From positions 2,232,001-2,296,000 of the forward strand of contig WHVY01000001.1 in the NCBI GenBank assembly GCA_022266195.1: a DNA stretch of 64,000 bases, read 5' to 3'. The notes beneath the pieces are model-generated. The model had not been told where the DNA came from, ran no database searches, and worked only from the letters and a program-made list of their open reading frames with translations. Source of the DNA: Tetranychus cinnabarinus. Taxonomy: Eukaryota; Arthropoda; Arachnida; Trombidiformes; Tetranychidae. Shown in pieces: positions 11,301 to 24,341 of this stretch. A program made the translations under genes and the position numbers. Numbering within the stretch: position 1 is the stretch's first letter; each line of letters starts with the position of its first letter.

Positions 11301-14300
11301 TCATTGTGAGCCCATGATGGCCCAAGCCTGATGAATGATGAATTTGTGAAGCTGAATGACTTTGGTTACTGTTACTACCAACAGCATTTCCGCCAGAGCT
11401 GTTGCTACCTCCAGCAGCCCCATGAGCAGCAGAGTGTGATGAAGCTGCAGCTATGGGAGCATTAATTGAGTGGCTTGATGTAAGGGTTGTGGATGTGAGA
11501 GACGTGGGTGAAGTGAGGCTTGGATAACTTTGAGCTGTGCTCAAAAGACCGCGGGCTAAAGAAAGAATAAAGAAACGAATTTAGTATCTATCTGATAATA
11601 ACAAATAACTGAATTCAATAATAACGAGAAAAGCGTGGGCGAGCCTAGCTGATTCGAGCTAACTCGAAACAATGAAAAATATAAGTAAAAAACAAACGAG
11701 GTTTGGTAACAAGGACATTTACCTTGAAGTAAATTTGTACAGGCATCATCGGGAGATGGTGAATCTGCGCTGTTGGAGATTTCCTCGAGAAGATCATTAA
11801 AAATTTCTATGTTATGAGAAACAGAAAAAAGAGATAAAGAAAAAGGAATTTTAAAATGTGATAGAAAAAAGAAAAGGGGTTAAGAAAATAGTGCAATGAT
11901 TCATAATGAGAGTGAGAGTAAGAGTTGTTGATAAATGAAGGAAAAAATTTCTCACCAGGAAAATTGGACGATAAAGCCAATCTAACGAGGCTGCAGACAT
12001 TATTGGAATTACTTGAGAGCAATGAATTATTTGTATTTGTTGCGGCAGCAGAAGCTGATGAAGATGATGATGATGATGTTGATGAGGTGGTACTGTTCCC
12101 TCGACGTCTTGCTACCGCAGAGAAGCTTTCCAAAAGGTTGACAGTTGAGTCATTTACATTTGAATTGATTGACAGATTAGGCACTGATACACTCATAGTA
12201 CTAGGATAATTGTTGGATCGAGCATTGGTAGTTTGTTGTTCAGTTATCTTATTTGATGATATAGAAGATGTTCCAGCTGCATTACAAGACCTTTGATCTT
12301 CCATAGATGGAGTGGGTGAAGTGGGTCGTTCACTTTCCGCAATTGATTCTTCAGTTTCCTCCTGGGTTGGCGAAAGTCCCACGCTGAATATGGTGTCATT
12401 ACTCTGCTCTGCTAGTGCTGTGTCCGCCCTTGCTCGTGTTAATACAATTTCAGCAACGGCTTGGGCAGCTTTCTTAACAACAAGACTATCCACTGAGGCT
12501 GCTTGTTCTGTACATGAAACGGTCATTTTATTAACATTTGAGGACGGTTCAACCAAGCTTGAAGTAGAACTACTTTTACGACTAGTTAAAACAGAAGCTG
12601 ATACACTTCCTCGCGCTGAATGAGTGTTAGTAGTAGATGTTTCAGCTATTCGAGAACCTCTAGAAATACCGGGAATACCAAGAACTGATGCCATACTGAC
12701 AGGAGTTGTTGGTGGATGATTGGAAGAGAAAAGACAACCTGATGTTGAGGCCATGGCCATAGAGAGATTCCTTTTTGAGAGCTCTGGGTCATTAGAGGGT
12801 GCCAATTTTATGTCATATTTACCTTCAGCACCAACCCGATATGAATTAGATCCTCCACTGTCCCAGGCAACATCTATCCAACCATTATGGATGTCACCAG
12901 TAATGGTTCCCTCTCCTGGAGGGTTACCATCTTGATCTCTCCATTTCCAATCAGGTCCACGGACAACACGAGCATCAATGATCATGTATCTTAATTGTTG
13001 TCTAATTTGACGTCTTTGTTTTCGCAAGTTAGCTTCAGCTTCCTTAGCAGCTTTACCTAAATCATCACAAACTCCAGTGACAGTTCCATAGATTTCAAAA
13101 CCAGATATAGATAGATAATGGGTTTGCCCACTTGCATTTTTACCAGTTTGTTGTAATCTAATGTGCCGCCAACCTTGTTTTTCATCTGATGGTGGATTGA
13201 GAGGCCATGAGGCAGTTGAACCAGGCTCATTGAGACAACAATCATCTACGTGAGTGTATAAAGTTGTCCAATTGATACCATCCTTTGATGCTTGAAGCAA
13301 CCAATTTCTCGGGGCAGATCTTCCATACCCTCTGGCGTGTCTGAGTGTATAACAGGACGGTATTAGCCACAAGCCAAGGTCAATTGCAAACCAAGCTCGC
13401 TTATCATCATTTGTATGACAATTTAGGGCCGTTGTATCTCGACTTAAAATATCTTCAAGTCGACCAAAGGGTAAACTTCGACCTTCTGAAGAAGTAACCA
13501 CTAGAAGACCGACTGATGCAGGGTTAACCCAATCTGAAGTAGTTTTACCATTAGTTCCAACCCAATAAATAACTCCATTTTCATCAAAATCTCTTTGGTG
13601 AGTAAATTTGAGGCCATTTTTACACTCTTTTAATCTTTTAACAAATGCAAAAGTTGACCTGTCATAATCATACCATTGCTTAGCTACCATTTTTAAGAGG
13701 TATTTTTCCAACTGATTAACAGTTGTTAATGGTTCACATTTAAGGCATCGTCCAGTACGATCTATTAAGGAGGTTTCCCCTGAAGCTCTCTCCAACCGGA
13801 ATCTCAAACGTTTTGTTAAAATTTGCAGGCCGTAACCTGAACCAGGTGAATCATAAATATACACAGGAAGTTTTTCTATCGACTCTAAAACAGCTATTAA
13901 TTTTTTAATGAGAGCAACAGCAAGTTCTTCGTCACTCAATTGTTTTTTGAATATTTCCAACCTATCTTTCACATATTTTTCAGATGACCTCCATGTTGAT
14001 TTTGATTGATCTTTTGCTAATAGTTTAAGCAAAGCTTGAATTAATCCGCTGGTATGAAATTCATACGATGAAATTGCTCTTTCTTCACACAATAATTCAG
14101 CTAAATCACTTAGAGCAGAGCTCAAAATATTTTCCCAATCTCGTGAATCTCTATTAAGAAATGTTTGTTTTTCACAAGCTCTTTCAATTTGAGCCACAAT
14201 CTTTGCCAATTTAGCAACAGTACTGCGTGGTGTTTGTTGTGCACTTTTAAAGTAAGTTTCATACACTTCCTTGGCCTGATCTTTCACTTTTTGTTTCATT

Positions 14301-17300
14301 GCTTCAATTTTAGATCTTTGCTTTTTGCCTTTACGATTTGTCCAACCAGAAACAAATTCAGGGCCCAAACTTGTTTCAGCGATGAAAGAATGTTTAGTTC
14401 CTTTGTTTGATTCAAAAATGAAACCATTCAAATCTTCTTTCAAGATAGTAGATTGTTGATCACCATCAGCGTTGTGGATTATCAGTTCTCCCTCTTTGCG
14501 ACACATTAATGACCAATTACCAACAATCACATGAGAAGATGAGGGTGACGACAGAATACTTTGACTTGCTATATTGCTCCTTACTTGACTTCGGGCTTTT
14601 TGCAGTTTTTCTAAAAATTCTCCTTTACTTTCTGATGAATCGGTTCCCCCTTCAGGTGAGCCACTTGAATACATGGTAGCAAGTTTGCCGTCTAAAATGA
14701 ATCTAAACCAGCCATTGCTCCCATTTGATAACTCAAGAGCTGCAGAATCAGACCACAAGTATAAACATTCCCGACCTCGAACTAAGCTCCAATCTTTCCA
14801 ATGGTAAGGGCGACCAGGTAAAATATCTTTAGCGTCATCTACACAGCTTTCTTCATCTTCTTCACTATCTTTCAATTTTTGTACATTTGGTTCAAATGAT
14901 ATCATTTTATCTTGATTACAGTTGAGACCCGCAAGCGTTTGCACTTTAGTAAATACTCCTAATCTGGCAAAATGTTCTAAAAATATGTCAGATCCTTTGG
15001 CCATTAAATCTTGAATCATTTGTAGAACAAGTAAATAACCTTCATCATCATCTTCACTATCCAGCACATTCGAGATCACTTCAACAAGCATTGGAGGTAA
15101 TGTAGGAAACTTTTCATTAAGCCGAACAATTTGCTCTGTTTGAATATAATGAACCATCTTTTTGACTAAATTCAAACTAGATTTACGAACAGCCCTAACC
15201 ATTGTTGATTGGAATGTTTGACAAAATACAGGTAGAAGACGTTCTAAATAAATTGGTGCCATTTCTGGATCACCTTTAGGTTCACATCCTGAGGTGGAAC
15301 AACAATCTTTGCCACTATCACATTTACTAGTTGTACCAACGGGACACATCCACTCTCCAGGAGATTGAAGGACTGCTGTAACTTCACGATGGCCCTCATC
15401 ATTACGTTCACGAGCTTTATCTAAAGGTGTTTTACCATCTTCATCCCTTAAATCAGGGTTGGCTCCATGACGGAGCAAAACTTTGACAACTCCAGGTCGA
15501 CCGAAACAAGCGGCATAGTGGAGTGAAGAAGAGCGTTGACCCTTATTTACATCAGCTCCTCTTTCACACAAAAACTCTACCATTTGTTGCGTACCAAAGG
15601 CTGAAGCCCAATTAAGCAGAGTTTGGCCGACGTCATCCATAAAGTTGACCTCAATATTACCAGAGTCAATAGAGTCTATAAGGGCATCAGTGTCTTTACT
15701 TCTGATGCAATCTATAAGCTGACGATGCGTTCTTTCTCCGGCACTGTCCAATCTGCGAAAATTTAGACGTGATGGAGCTGAAGACACTGTTGATTTCGGG
15801 AGTGCATTTCTGCCTTCAAAAATAAGTACAAGGAGTAAATCAACCAGCCTCATTGTATCTAGGACACATCTTTCATCACCTTGCAAGGATGATTCAATTG
15901 CTGCAGTTAAATTGGATCGCAGAAGGTTTGATGTAATTGAAGGTGATCCACGACATAAAGTGGATAATAAACTAATCACAGTTGATATTGTTTGTGATGA
16001 CTTGCTCTCACTAGCTCCGGATGCATTTAAAGTTTGTCCAGTAGCAAGTAAAGATGTATTTAAATGACTGATATCATTAACAGAAGATAATTTTATCAAA
16101 AGTTGGTCAACTAGACCATGCTCTGCCAATGGTGCTGGATCAATTCCTCGACGAGTATATCTGTCTGCTAAAGAAGCAAAACATCTAAGAGCACCATCAG
16201 CAACATGGCTGTCTTCATGTTTCAATAAATTTGATAATGATCTGACGCAGGATTGTAGTGAAGCATCTTGTGGTTCCATTTTTCCACAAAGACGTGAAAC
16301 AACTGCCATAGCAGAGTGAAGTGTATCTTCATGTACGAGTGATCCATTGTCTCGGATAAATGTAAGAACTGCATTCAGGCCACCAGCTTCAAATACAGCT
16401 CCAGCTTCACGGGTGCAGATTAACTCTAAAACCTGATAAGTAAGAAAGAAGTAAAGTAAAAAAATAAAGATAAATGAGTGTGAATATTATTTTAAATGTC
16501 AATGAAAATATTCAAGTGTCACGGAAAATATTCGAGCCAAGAAATTACGTTAAAGATCGTTTTCCCTACTCTTTCTCATTTATCTCAAACATATTCTTTC
16601 ACTCATCTTTCGCCAAGGTTTTCAACATGAAAACTATTAGAGACTCTAAGAGAAAATGAGAATAAATATTTAAGCCTATGCAAGATAAAAAGAAGCCAAA
16701 TTTTATTCAAGAGCGTCCAGAATAGTTCCAAAAATACGCTCAGCTCTTGAGGGGATTCCAATTGTCATTCATGACGTATAAGTCAAAAAGGGAATAAAGA
16801 GCAATTCGGGGATAGTAAAAGAAGGGAGAGAAAACTATGATGATGGCATAATACAGGGTGGAAATTGAGTTGCTGATGGGGGAAACTGTTCTTTTGCTGC
16901 GCACTGAATCGTTTTTGATTTGTTTATCTTTTTGTGCACGTAAAATCCCTTAACGCAACTCAAAATCAACCTTTGATACAGGAAATCTTAAAATCAACAT
17001 GTAGACGATAAAAACTAGACTATCACACATAAATACAGAGACAGATAGAGAGTAATGGAGAGAGGAAAAAAGGTAAGAAAACAAGGCAAAGGAGTGCGTG
17101 ATTGAGCCTGATTAAGAAAGAGGGGAAAAGGATAGAGAGAGAGAAACAGCATTTGCTGAAGTGAAAATTCATGAAGAGTGAGATAGTTAAGATTTTTATA
17201 TAGAGGGAGAGAAGAAAGGAACAAGGCTGATGAGGAGATGAAGAAAGAGAAAGAAATAAACAAACATAGAATCTGGTTTCAAAGATTCTTACTTTTATAC

Positions 17301-17832
17301 ATTGTTCTGCTAAGTCTTTACTGGTTCGAGAATTAACATCGGATACAGTAAGTCGATTGCAAATTGCCTTAACAGTACCATCGACGGCAACAATTCTTCT
17401 TGTACATTCAGCTGAAACATCAAGGTAATATGTGATTGCTCTTGCTGTAACTTCAAGTATATTATCTGGAGCACATTCATCCAAGAAAATGTGACACAAT
17501 GCTGGTAAAAAGGTTCTCGGAGGGCAGCTAAATGGAAAAACAAAGAGGAGAAAAAAAGCGTTAGAGTAATACAAGGAAAAAGAGGGTATGAATAATTGTA
17601 CACAAGAGTAAGAAAATGAGGAGTAATGGAGTATTAAAATAAACAAAATGGTTATAAAAGGCAAGATTTTAGAATGGAACAAAAAAGGTTACCTTTCAAA
17701 GCATCGGTCAACATTATCCGACATTAATAGAAGCATACATAACTGCTCCAAGGCAATTAGTTGCATTTCTCGTTCGTCTCCTTGCCCCATCGATAGCCAT
17801 TCTAGCAATGTTTCTGGATCAACTTCTCCCAT
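8390..17832 (-). CDS. HECTD1: HECTD1, HECT-type E3 ubiquitin ligase, 2575 aa
   Basis: Coding exons (minus): 17832..17693, 17527..17293, 16432..11956, 11806..11723, 11555..9198, 9071..8921, 8672..8390; every junction has GT-AG ends and consistent phase. The total of 2575 aa compares with about 2610 in human. N-terminal armadillo-like region starts MGEVDPETLLEWL. Ankyrin repeats lie at about 370-480, a SUN/F5-8-type domain at about 1075-1245, and an MIB/HERC2 domain at about 1275-1335. Low-complexity Ser/acidic linkers precede the C-terminal HECT domain. The catalytic cysteine is Cys2544 (codon 8486-8488) in the motif VNTCAHYL, 31 residues from the end as in human. The enzyme accepts ubiquitin from E2 as a thioester and passes it to substrates. 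Exon 16432..11956 is 4477 nt, very long for an internal exon. Confidence 0.97.
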
Positions 17833-17850
17833 AATTAAATTTCAACTAAT

Positions 17851-18090
17851 TTACTAAATACACAGAAATTTAAACGGAATAGGTAAGGGAAGTAGAACAG
17901 AGAGAAAAGGATAGATAGAAAGAAGAAGAGAGCAAGAGAAAGAGAGAGGAAGAATGATTGGAGACAAAAAATAGAGAAATGATGAGAGAAGGCAAGGAAA
18001 AAGAAGATACAGAGAAAGGAAAAAGGGGAAAGGAAGGAGAGAAAAAGAAGACGAAGAAAAACGAAAAATTACACCAAATGAAGAGAGTTA
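17851..18090. other. Purine-rich tract upstream of HECTD1 (pyrimidine-rich on its sense strand)
   Basis: About 200 bp almost wholly A and G on the plus strand (runs such as AGAGAAAGAGAGAGG), so CT-rich in the HECTD1 direction just 5' of its ATG. Similar tracts occur in the first intron 5' part (17040-17270) and in the 1.8-kb duplicated blocks at 27.9 and 31.6 kb. A CT-rich 5' UTR/promoter is the simplest reading. Such tracts can also adopt non-B DNA. Confidence 0.5.
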
Positions 18091-19878
18091 ATTAATTAAT
18101 GATAAATCAAAATAAAAAATAAAAATGGATCACAAGAGTTAGAGCTAGTCATGTTGTTACAGATTACACCAACAAGAAACTGTGCTGATCGAGAGACTCT
18201 GCTGGTGCATGTACAGGGTATACACAAACAAAAGCTTGAGTAAAGGCAGGATTGAGATTAAGAAGCTATTAAAGTTGGATGCGCATCAAGATACAGCAAA
18301 CAATTCAACAATCAGGATCACTTTAAATCAAATGAATCTTTGCGCATCAAGGCAACAGCTTTTTCCCCAAAAACACTTCAACTAACCGCACACTCTGTAT
18401 AAAGACGACATTACCTTTACGTAAATGAAACAACTGAGAATTAAAAAACACAAAAATCAAGTAAAAAAGAACCAACTCTGCCATCTATTGAATCAAAAAC
18501 AAACTAATCGGGTTAACTCAACATTTATGGGTTAAAATAATAGGTTAAGTCAGATGATTTTTTGTTTCGATACATTTCTGATCATAAAATGAACTTATTA
18601 GATTATTTCCTTCATTGCAAGTCTACCTTAATTAAACAAATTGATTGCAACTAAAGAGTTTAAAGTCAATTTGAATTAATAAACTTCGTCAATTTAAGTA
18701 ATTTTTTAATCATAGATGGCTCTCATCGAGATTTTAGGTTAATTTTGTTTTTAAGTTGAAAATATTTCAAGCTGAAAATATGAGTGAATTTTTGATTTCA
18801 TATTTAACAATTTGAGTTTATTGTTGCCATTACTGTTGACATGTTGGAAATGGTTTTGACTTTTTTTCATTTCATTTCCGTACATAATTAGGCTAATATG
18901 ATTATGCTCATTGGTTAATGAACAATGATGTGAAGTAGTTTAACTTTATGATTCACTTGTGCAAGCCTGATCATGTATATTCTTGATTATAATGTAATTG
19001 GATACTGATTGACTCTACTACAAATAGTGAATAATTTGTAAAAAGGCAACCTTTTCAGTGTGAAATAAATTTCAGTTGATCAGAATACTATTAAAGACTT
19101 ATCTGGTAGGCTTTAAGATTACATGATTAAATGTAATTTAGAAAGGTAATTGCACTATGAACAAATGATGAAAATTGATGTTATTTTTACAACATTCATC
19201 ATCTTCTCACAGATAACTTGCTTAATCTGAATTGGATATCTTGCAAGTAAAAATAAATCAATCGTCAGTTGTAACACTATTTGACCTCTTTACAGTTGAC
19301 ATTTAAATCCAATTGTAATGTTCAATTGCAATGCATAAACATTTGAAATGTTACATTCTCTGTATTTGTTTAGTTGAAAAGGCTTGATCAATTGATTCCA
19401 TCTTGTTTCATAGTTTAAACAATTAAATATAAATATAACCACAATAATCTTAAACATAATCACAAAGTCATTTATCAAGAAAAGTGCAATAACCAGAATA
19501 AATGCGAAGTAAACAAAGAGATTGTTTCTTGGCAATTAACTCAAACTAATGGTAAATTAATCAGATTTACAGTCATAGAAACCACATTTTCAATGACTAA
19601 CAGTTCATAGAAGCTAGATTTACCAAATTCGGGTATTTGTCACATTTGTGTTTCAGCACATTACGAGTTAACACAATATTTCATGACTATTTCAGTATGA
19701 GTTCAAGTCAATGTGTTGATATCTTTTTCAGGAAATCAGGATGTTCAAAATATTTTATTCCTTTTCCAACAATGAATCTTTTATGTAATGACTATCAGCT
19801 CATAACGTTTCTGGTTATTAAACCAGTCAACGAGTTTCCTATTAAAAAGCCAACGACGTTTGTCAATGTTGTTCAACA
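18091..19878. other. Intergenic, AT-rich
   Basis: No supported gene. Short open frames at 18182-18385 and 19637-19903 have no start context, splice partners or recognisable protein features; the second runs into the 208-bp repeat. Confidence 0.5.
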
Positions 19879-20086
19879 TCAAGTTGCATCTTTTACAGAG
19901 TAAAGGCTTTGTTTGCCTTCGTTTATTAAATTGTTGGTAGAAATTCTGAGAAAATTGAGAAACATTCTCTTCTTTTTTGCTTTTACAAGAAAAAAGTCAA
20001 TTTTAAAAATGAATTATAAAATTAAAATTGGTAACAAAGATTATTTTGTGACGCTGAAACAATGAAAGGAAATATTCTTTGATTCA
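19879..20086. repeat. 208-bp dispersed repeat, copy 1
   Basis: Matches 27503-27710 at 206 of 208 positions with no indel (offset exactly 7624); the differences are at TCTTC versus TCCAC in the middle. It runs from TCAAGTTGCATC to TTTGATTCA. There is no coding capacity, no clear terminal inverted repeat and no obvious target-site duplication. It is probably a fragment or short member of a repeat family, either young or homogenised. Confidence 0.9.
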
Positions 20087-20684
20087 CATTGAATTGGCAT
20101 TTTCCTCATTTTGTTTTGCATCTTGTTTTTGTTGTGTTGGTGTAAATTTATGCAAGTCCTTTGACACTGGAAAAAAGATTCTGGAATAGACTTTGAATAG
20201 AAGAACGATTTATTCATTACGTTTGGGTTTCGTCTTTGTCTTTACTAGAACAGTTAATGTTTGTTTTGTTGTAATCAGCTTTTGTATTGGGCGTCTAGTG
20301 AAAGTCAAATGTGTGTTTTTAGGTGTTAAAACTTTGAAAATCAATATCCTTGAGATGTACTCATTAGCAGATGATGAGCCCTATTTTTAATGAAACACCA
20401 CTTTTAACACGATGATGATGGAAACAATGATGATTTGCAAGAGAGTTGTGACTAGAATACTTCTCATCATTCTAATATTCCAAGGTTCATCATTGATACT
20501 CTAGTGTTGATATCATTATCGAGGATTAAACCAATAATCCTTTTCTGGTTAAAGTAATTTAGGTAGCGAAGAGAAATGTTTTACTCTTTTCCTTATGACG
20601 AGATTTTTTTGAAGCAGATAACAGCATGAGAACACATCTTGAGCCATTATTTTACATGGTTTTATTCAAATAAATGGGCAGTTT
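20087..20684. other. Intergenic
   Basis: No gene recognised; the frame at 20193-20390 is short and lacks features. The last part would be the 3' flank of the minus-strand EB/PPPSY locus. Confidence 0.45.
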
Positions 20685-22168
20685 TTATTTTAAAGAACCA
20701 TCAGCCACATCTGTGTCATTACTCAATATTGGCGAAGTCTGATATCTTTTACAAGCTTCATCATACGATGGTGGAGGCTCATCAAAACTACTCAACTCAT
20801 AGGACTGGCGTGTTGAGTTATCATCATTTCGCAATGAAATTCGAGCATCATTTTCTCCATCTGTAATTGCACCGTTTGAAGTATTAGTTGTATCTGAATT
20901 ACTAAATCCCGTCTCTGATAATCTCAATCGAATACTTGATTCTTGGCATAGTGATGATTCTGTATTTGCGTTATCATAGCAAACACAATGTTACATGAAG
21001 GCTAATCAACAAGGTATGCTGATGAGTAAGGCAATTAAAATCAGGACCCAAAGAGCCGCTGATGACAGCATTGTGAAAAATGCACCAAAAGATGATCTTT
21101 GTTGAAATGAGGCTTTTGAATGATGAGCATGGCGCAAACATGAAAAGAAAGGAAACAAGGAAAATTAAATTAATAAATAAGCTTAAATAAATGATGATTA
21201 GTAAAATGATCAACTGGTTCAATCAACCTTTCAAGAGTACAATCACTTTTATCAATATTTTCTTCCTTTTTTCTCTAACGATTGTTCAATTGGAGTGCAA
21301 TTGTGAAAACTAGTTTGGCTACTTATTTAGAAACAATTTACTCTCCCGCCCTTTTTATATCAAATCATTTTGTATAAATGAAGTAACAAATTTGCAAATT
21401 TGTATCCCTCAAATTACAAATAAGGTTGAAATTAAAATTTATAGCTGTCTCAATACAGGATATAGGCATGGGTTGACTACTAAACTGTAACGATCAAAGC
21501 TTGTTGATTCTTTTCCTTAATCCATATCAATATTCGCTCTATTGATAACTCAGCTTGTTACATAACATGAAAACTGAAAGGGAATGATGAAAGCTCAGAC
21601 AATATATGGAAAATTTAAACAATACTGCTGAATTGTAAGCTGGAAATTTTGATTGTTTGCTAACAAGTTTCAAATGTACCGATTGATCTATCCTCTAAAA
21701 CAGTTATTTTGTTGATCAATTCAATAGGAAATGGAAAATTAACAGCTTCACAACTCTATCACTCTTTCATGATTGAACCAGTATGCGTAAGGTTAGTTGA
21801 GAGATATTGAAGAAAATTTTACTCACCATGAATGCACTTCATAATGTATGGATCATACGTGAAATTAGATTTACAATTACACTGATTGGAATCACAGATA
21901 GAATTGGTGTCCGAAAATACGCATTCTCCGTCGTATGAACACTTATCACCATGAGATTTGTTACGTTTACATTGATGTGGACCAACAACTACAGGAGTCT
22001 CAGGTCTACATTGACAAATCTTGTTATCATCACAGTATGTAAATTAGGAGGCCAACATATTCCCAATAAATTACATGGTTGACCAATATGAGCCAAACTT
22101 GAAGGAACATCTAACATAACGAGAAACAAAATGTGATGACTAAATAGAAGAGCCATTTTGATGAACAT
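20685..22168 (-). pseudogene. Damaged membrane-protein gene: signal peptide, EB-type Cys module, TM, PPPSY tail
   Basis: Exon 1 is 22168..21827 (a second Met at 22156) and exon 2 is 21112..20685, with donor CATG|GTGAGT and acceptor AAAAG|CC in matching phase. Exon 1 encodes a signal peptide (ALLFSHHILFLVML) and a Cys-rich EB/EGF-like ectodomain (IGQPCNLLG..., then CDDNKICQC, KCSYDGECVF, QCNCKSNFTY). The two Cys parts are in different frames, with a shift near 22040. Exon 2 encodes a TM segment (MLSSAALWVLILIALLIS) followed in frame by TGA (21008-21006) and TAA (20993-20991). An intact cytoplasmic tail of about 100 codons follows, rich in Ser/Asn/Asp with a WW-binding PPPSYDEA motif. Three lesions suggest a recent pseudogene. 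Sequence error or a truncated product ending at the TGA are alternatives. Confidence 0.6.
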
Positions 22169-23192
22169 TAACACATGATCAACATGATTAACTTTGATTT
22201 TACACGGAAAAAAGAAATTTACTAGAAATCAAAATACTTTTTTGACAAAATAGACCAACCTCTTGGTTCTATCATTTTGAAAAAAACTAGAATTCATAAA
22301 CTCTTTTCTATTCAAAATGATTTATTCAACGGAAAAATCAAAAAATATCTTGTCAAGCTACTTAAAACCAGAAAGAATTAAGTGAACAGTTTTGATTGGC
22401 AACAGACAATGAATAAATAAGAAACAACTTAATATTATATTTTACCTGTTAATAATAATGTTAAGATGATAGGTGATTGAAGGAGCAGATTCTGACACAA
22501 TTGGTAGCAACTGAGATTAAAATAAAGTGAACTTATCTTAACAATTGTATAACAAAATTTATCAAATTTAAAAAAATGGGAGCCATTAAAAGTAGATCAA
22601 TAAAGTATTTGGATGAATTAAAAACAAGAAAGCTAATTTTCAAACATTAATCAATCGTGTCACAGTTGAAGCTTGGTTGAATTGCTCGATACATTCTGGA
22701 CAATCAAACAAATATTTACAGGAAAAATATTAAACATGGGAATTAGAATAACTAGTTAAACTGAAGAAAAGTATGGACGATCAAGTGTTTAAAGCTCGAT
22801 GCAACTATTGTATCATAGTGAATTGAAAAATACCAAAGCTTTCATCAGTTTTCTGTAATTGTGTTTCAGTTTACTGTGGCTCCCTCAATCGAAAGCGCTT
22901 TTTTTGAATTTCATAATTTTATTCAACATTTTAGTTGCACGATCAAGATTTTTGATTATACAATCAAATCAAAAAAATAAATAAACTTCAGTTTTCTTTT
23001 TCCTTTTAGCTTTTTATTAAGATGAATGATAATTTAAATGATATCGATGTTGGTGGGATTATAAGAAGTCTGGACATAATAAATTGAGATGTTGTTGATG
23101 TTTAATCAAAAACACAATTTTGTTAGGAAGCTCGCCAAAATGTAAGTTTGTAAGTCTTTATCGATTTACCAAATGCGTCTCTTGACATCAAT
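22169..23192. other. Intergenic
   Basis: AT-rich; no exon, repeat or RNA gene supported. It should include the promoter of the EB/PPPSY locus (5' end near 22170) and the 3' UTR of the neurohormone gene. Confidence 0.5.
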
Positions 23193-23601
23193 TCACTTCG
23201 CTTTGAAAAGATCCTTGACCTTTTGTATTAAACTATTGGCATCGGACTCTCGCAACACAGCAATCGAGCATTTGGCAAAGATTGAATTATTGAAACAATT
23301 GGATCTGGAGATGAAATAATAAAGTAAAGATTTAGTAAATAAGAATCAAGAAAATTCGACCGAATTAGGAATAAACGATAACTTACTTGCATCCTGCGTG
23401 TAAATGAACGTCTTTGTATAGTTCATAGCACTCTTGACAGAGACGATCACAACGAGCATAAAGGGATAAATCAAATTTACCATCACAATGATCTTTGAAG
23501 CTTCTTTTATGCAAATGAATATTCATACTTGATGAAAGCGTTTGGATTACGAACATTGAGATTATGATGAAGATGGTTGCTTTGACTTTTAATACGGACA
23601 T
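23193..23601 (-). CDS. ITP: ITP/CHH-family neurohormone precursor, 108 aa
   Basis: Exons 23601..23387 and 23304..23193; donor TGCAA|GTAAGT, acceptor CTCCAG|A, phase 2. It has a signal peptide (about 1-23), a short spacer, a dibasic KR at 32-33, and then a mature peptide starting SFKDHC. Cysteines 39, 55, 58, 71, 75 and 84 have spacings 15-2-12-3-8, the disulfide pattern of the ion transport peptide / crustacean hyperglycaemic hormone family. In that family the peptides are secreted neurohormones controlling ion and water transport, moulting or metabolism. Splitting the mature peptide right after the fourth Cys is also typical of ITP genes. Oddities: a seventh cysteine, Cys51 in YARCDRLC, where relatives usually have Leu; and no C-terminal amidation signal (it ends FKAK), as in long ITP-L forms. 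Confidence 0.92.
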
Positions 23602-24341
23602 TTTTCGAGTTTACTTCAATACCAATTCCTCCGACGACTTTGGTTTTATTTGATATCTGATGATAATATTGATCTAAGAAAGTAAAGAACAAGATAAATT
23701 TGGGAAATTAATGTACCAATTTTTGTAGGTGTAGCAATTTACATTGTAATGATCAAATTACAATGTAATAGTCACGAGACTTTATCACCTTATCTTTCAT
23801 GGCGTATTCCGTGCATCCAAGGATTATACTCATTAAGCTACTTGCATTTGAAATCTGGCGAACAGTTTGGTTGATAGTATTGAGTCAAAAGCTTCCGTTT
23901 TCGCTGAAAAAAAGATTATTTTCGTTTTTATATCATGATTCATGATCCATCTCAAAAGATCGATAACCGATAGAATTGTAAACTTCAATGATCGATTTTA
24001 GATTATTCGATTTTTTACAACTTCATTTGTGAAAACAGAGCAAATCATTTTGCTTTAATCGCATCATGTTCATTAATCTAAATATGTTTTAATTTCATCA
24101 ATTAGCTCATTTTGACTATCATCTAGCATGAATGGCTGGAGCTGATGACGTAATAGTGCAATGATCAAACTATTCTTTATTTCCAACATTGTTAAATATT
24201 GTTATTGTGTTTACTCTACTGATTTTCACATTTTCACCTTATGCTGGGGAGACCATTCAAATCTTTGATCAGACCAGCTGTTTACCTGAAACTAGTTTTA
24301 AATTTAATTGTAATTCTGATCGAGACTTAAGGCCAACAACC
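23602..24341. other. Intergenic between divergent ITP-like and LMBRD2 genes
   Basis: A roughly 740-bp shared upstream region for two genes on opposite strands. The palindrome-like TTACATTGTAATGATCAAATTACAATGTAA lies near 23740-23770 and could be a regulatory site. No ORF is supported. Confidence 0.5.
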
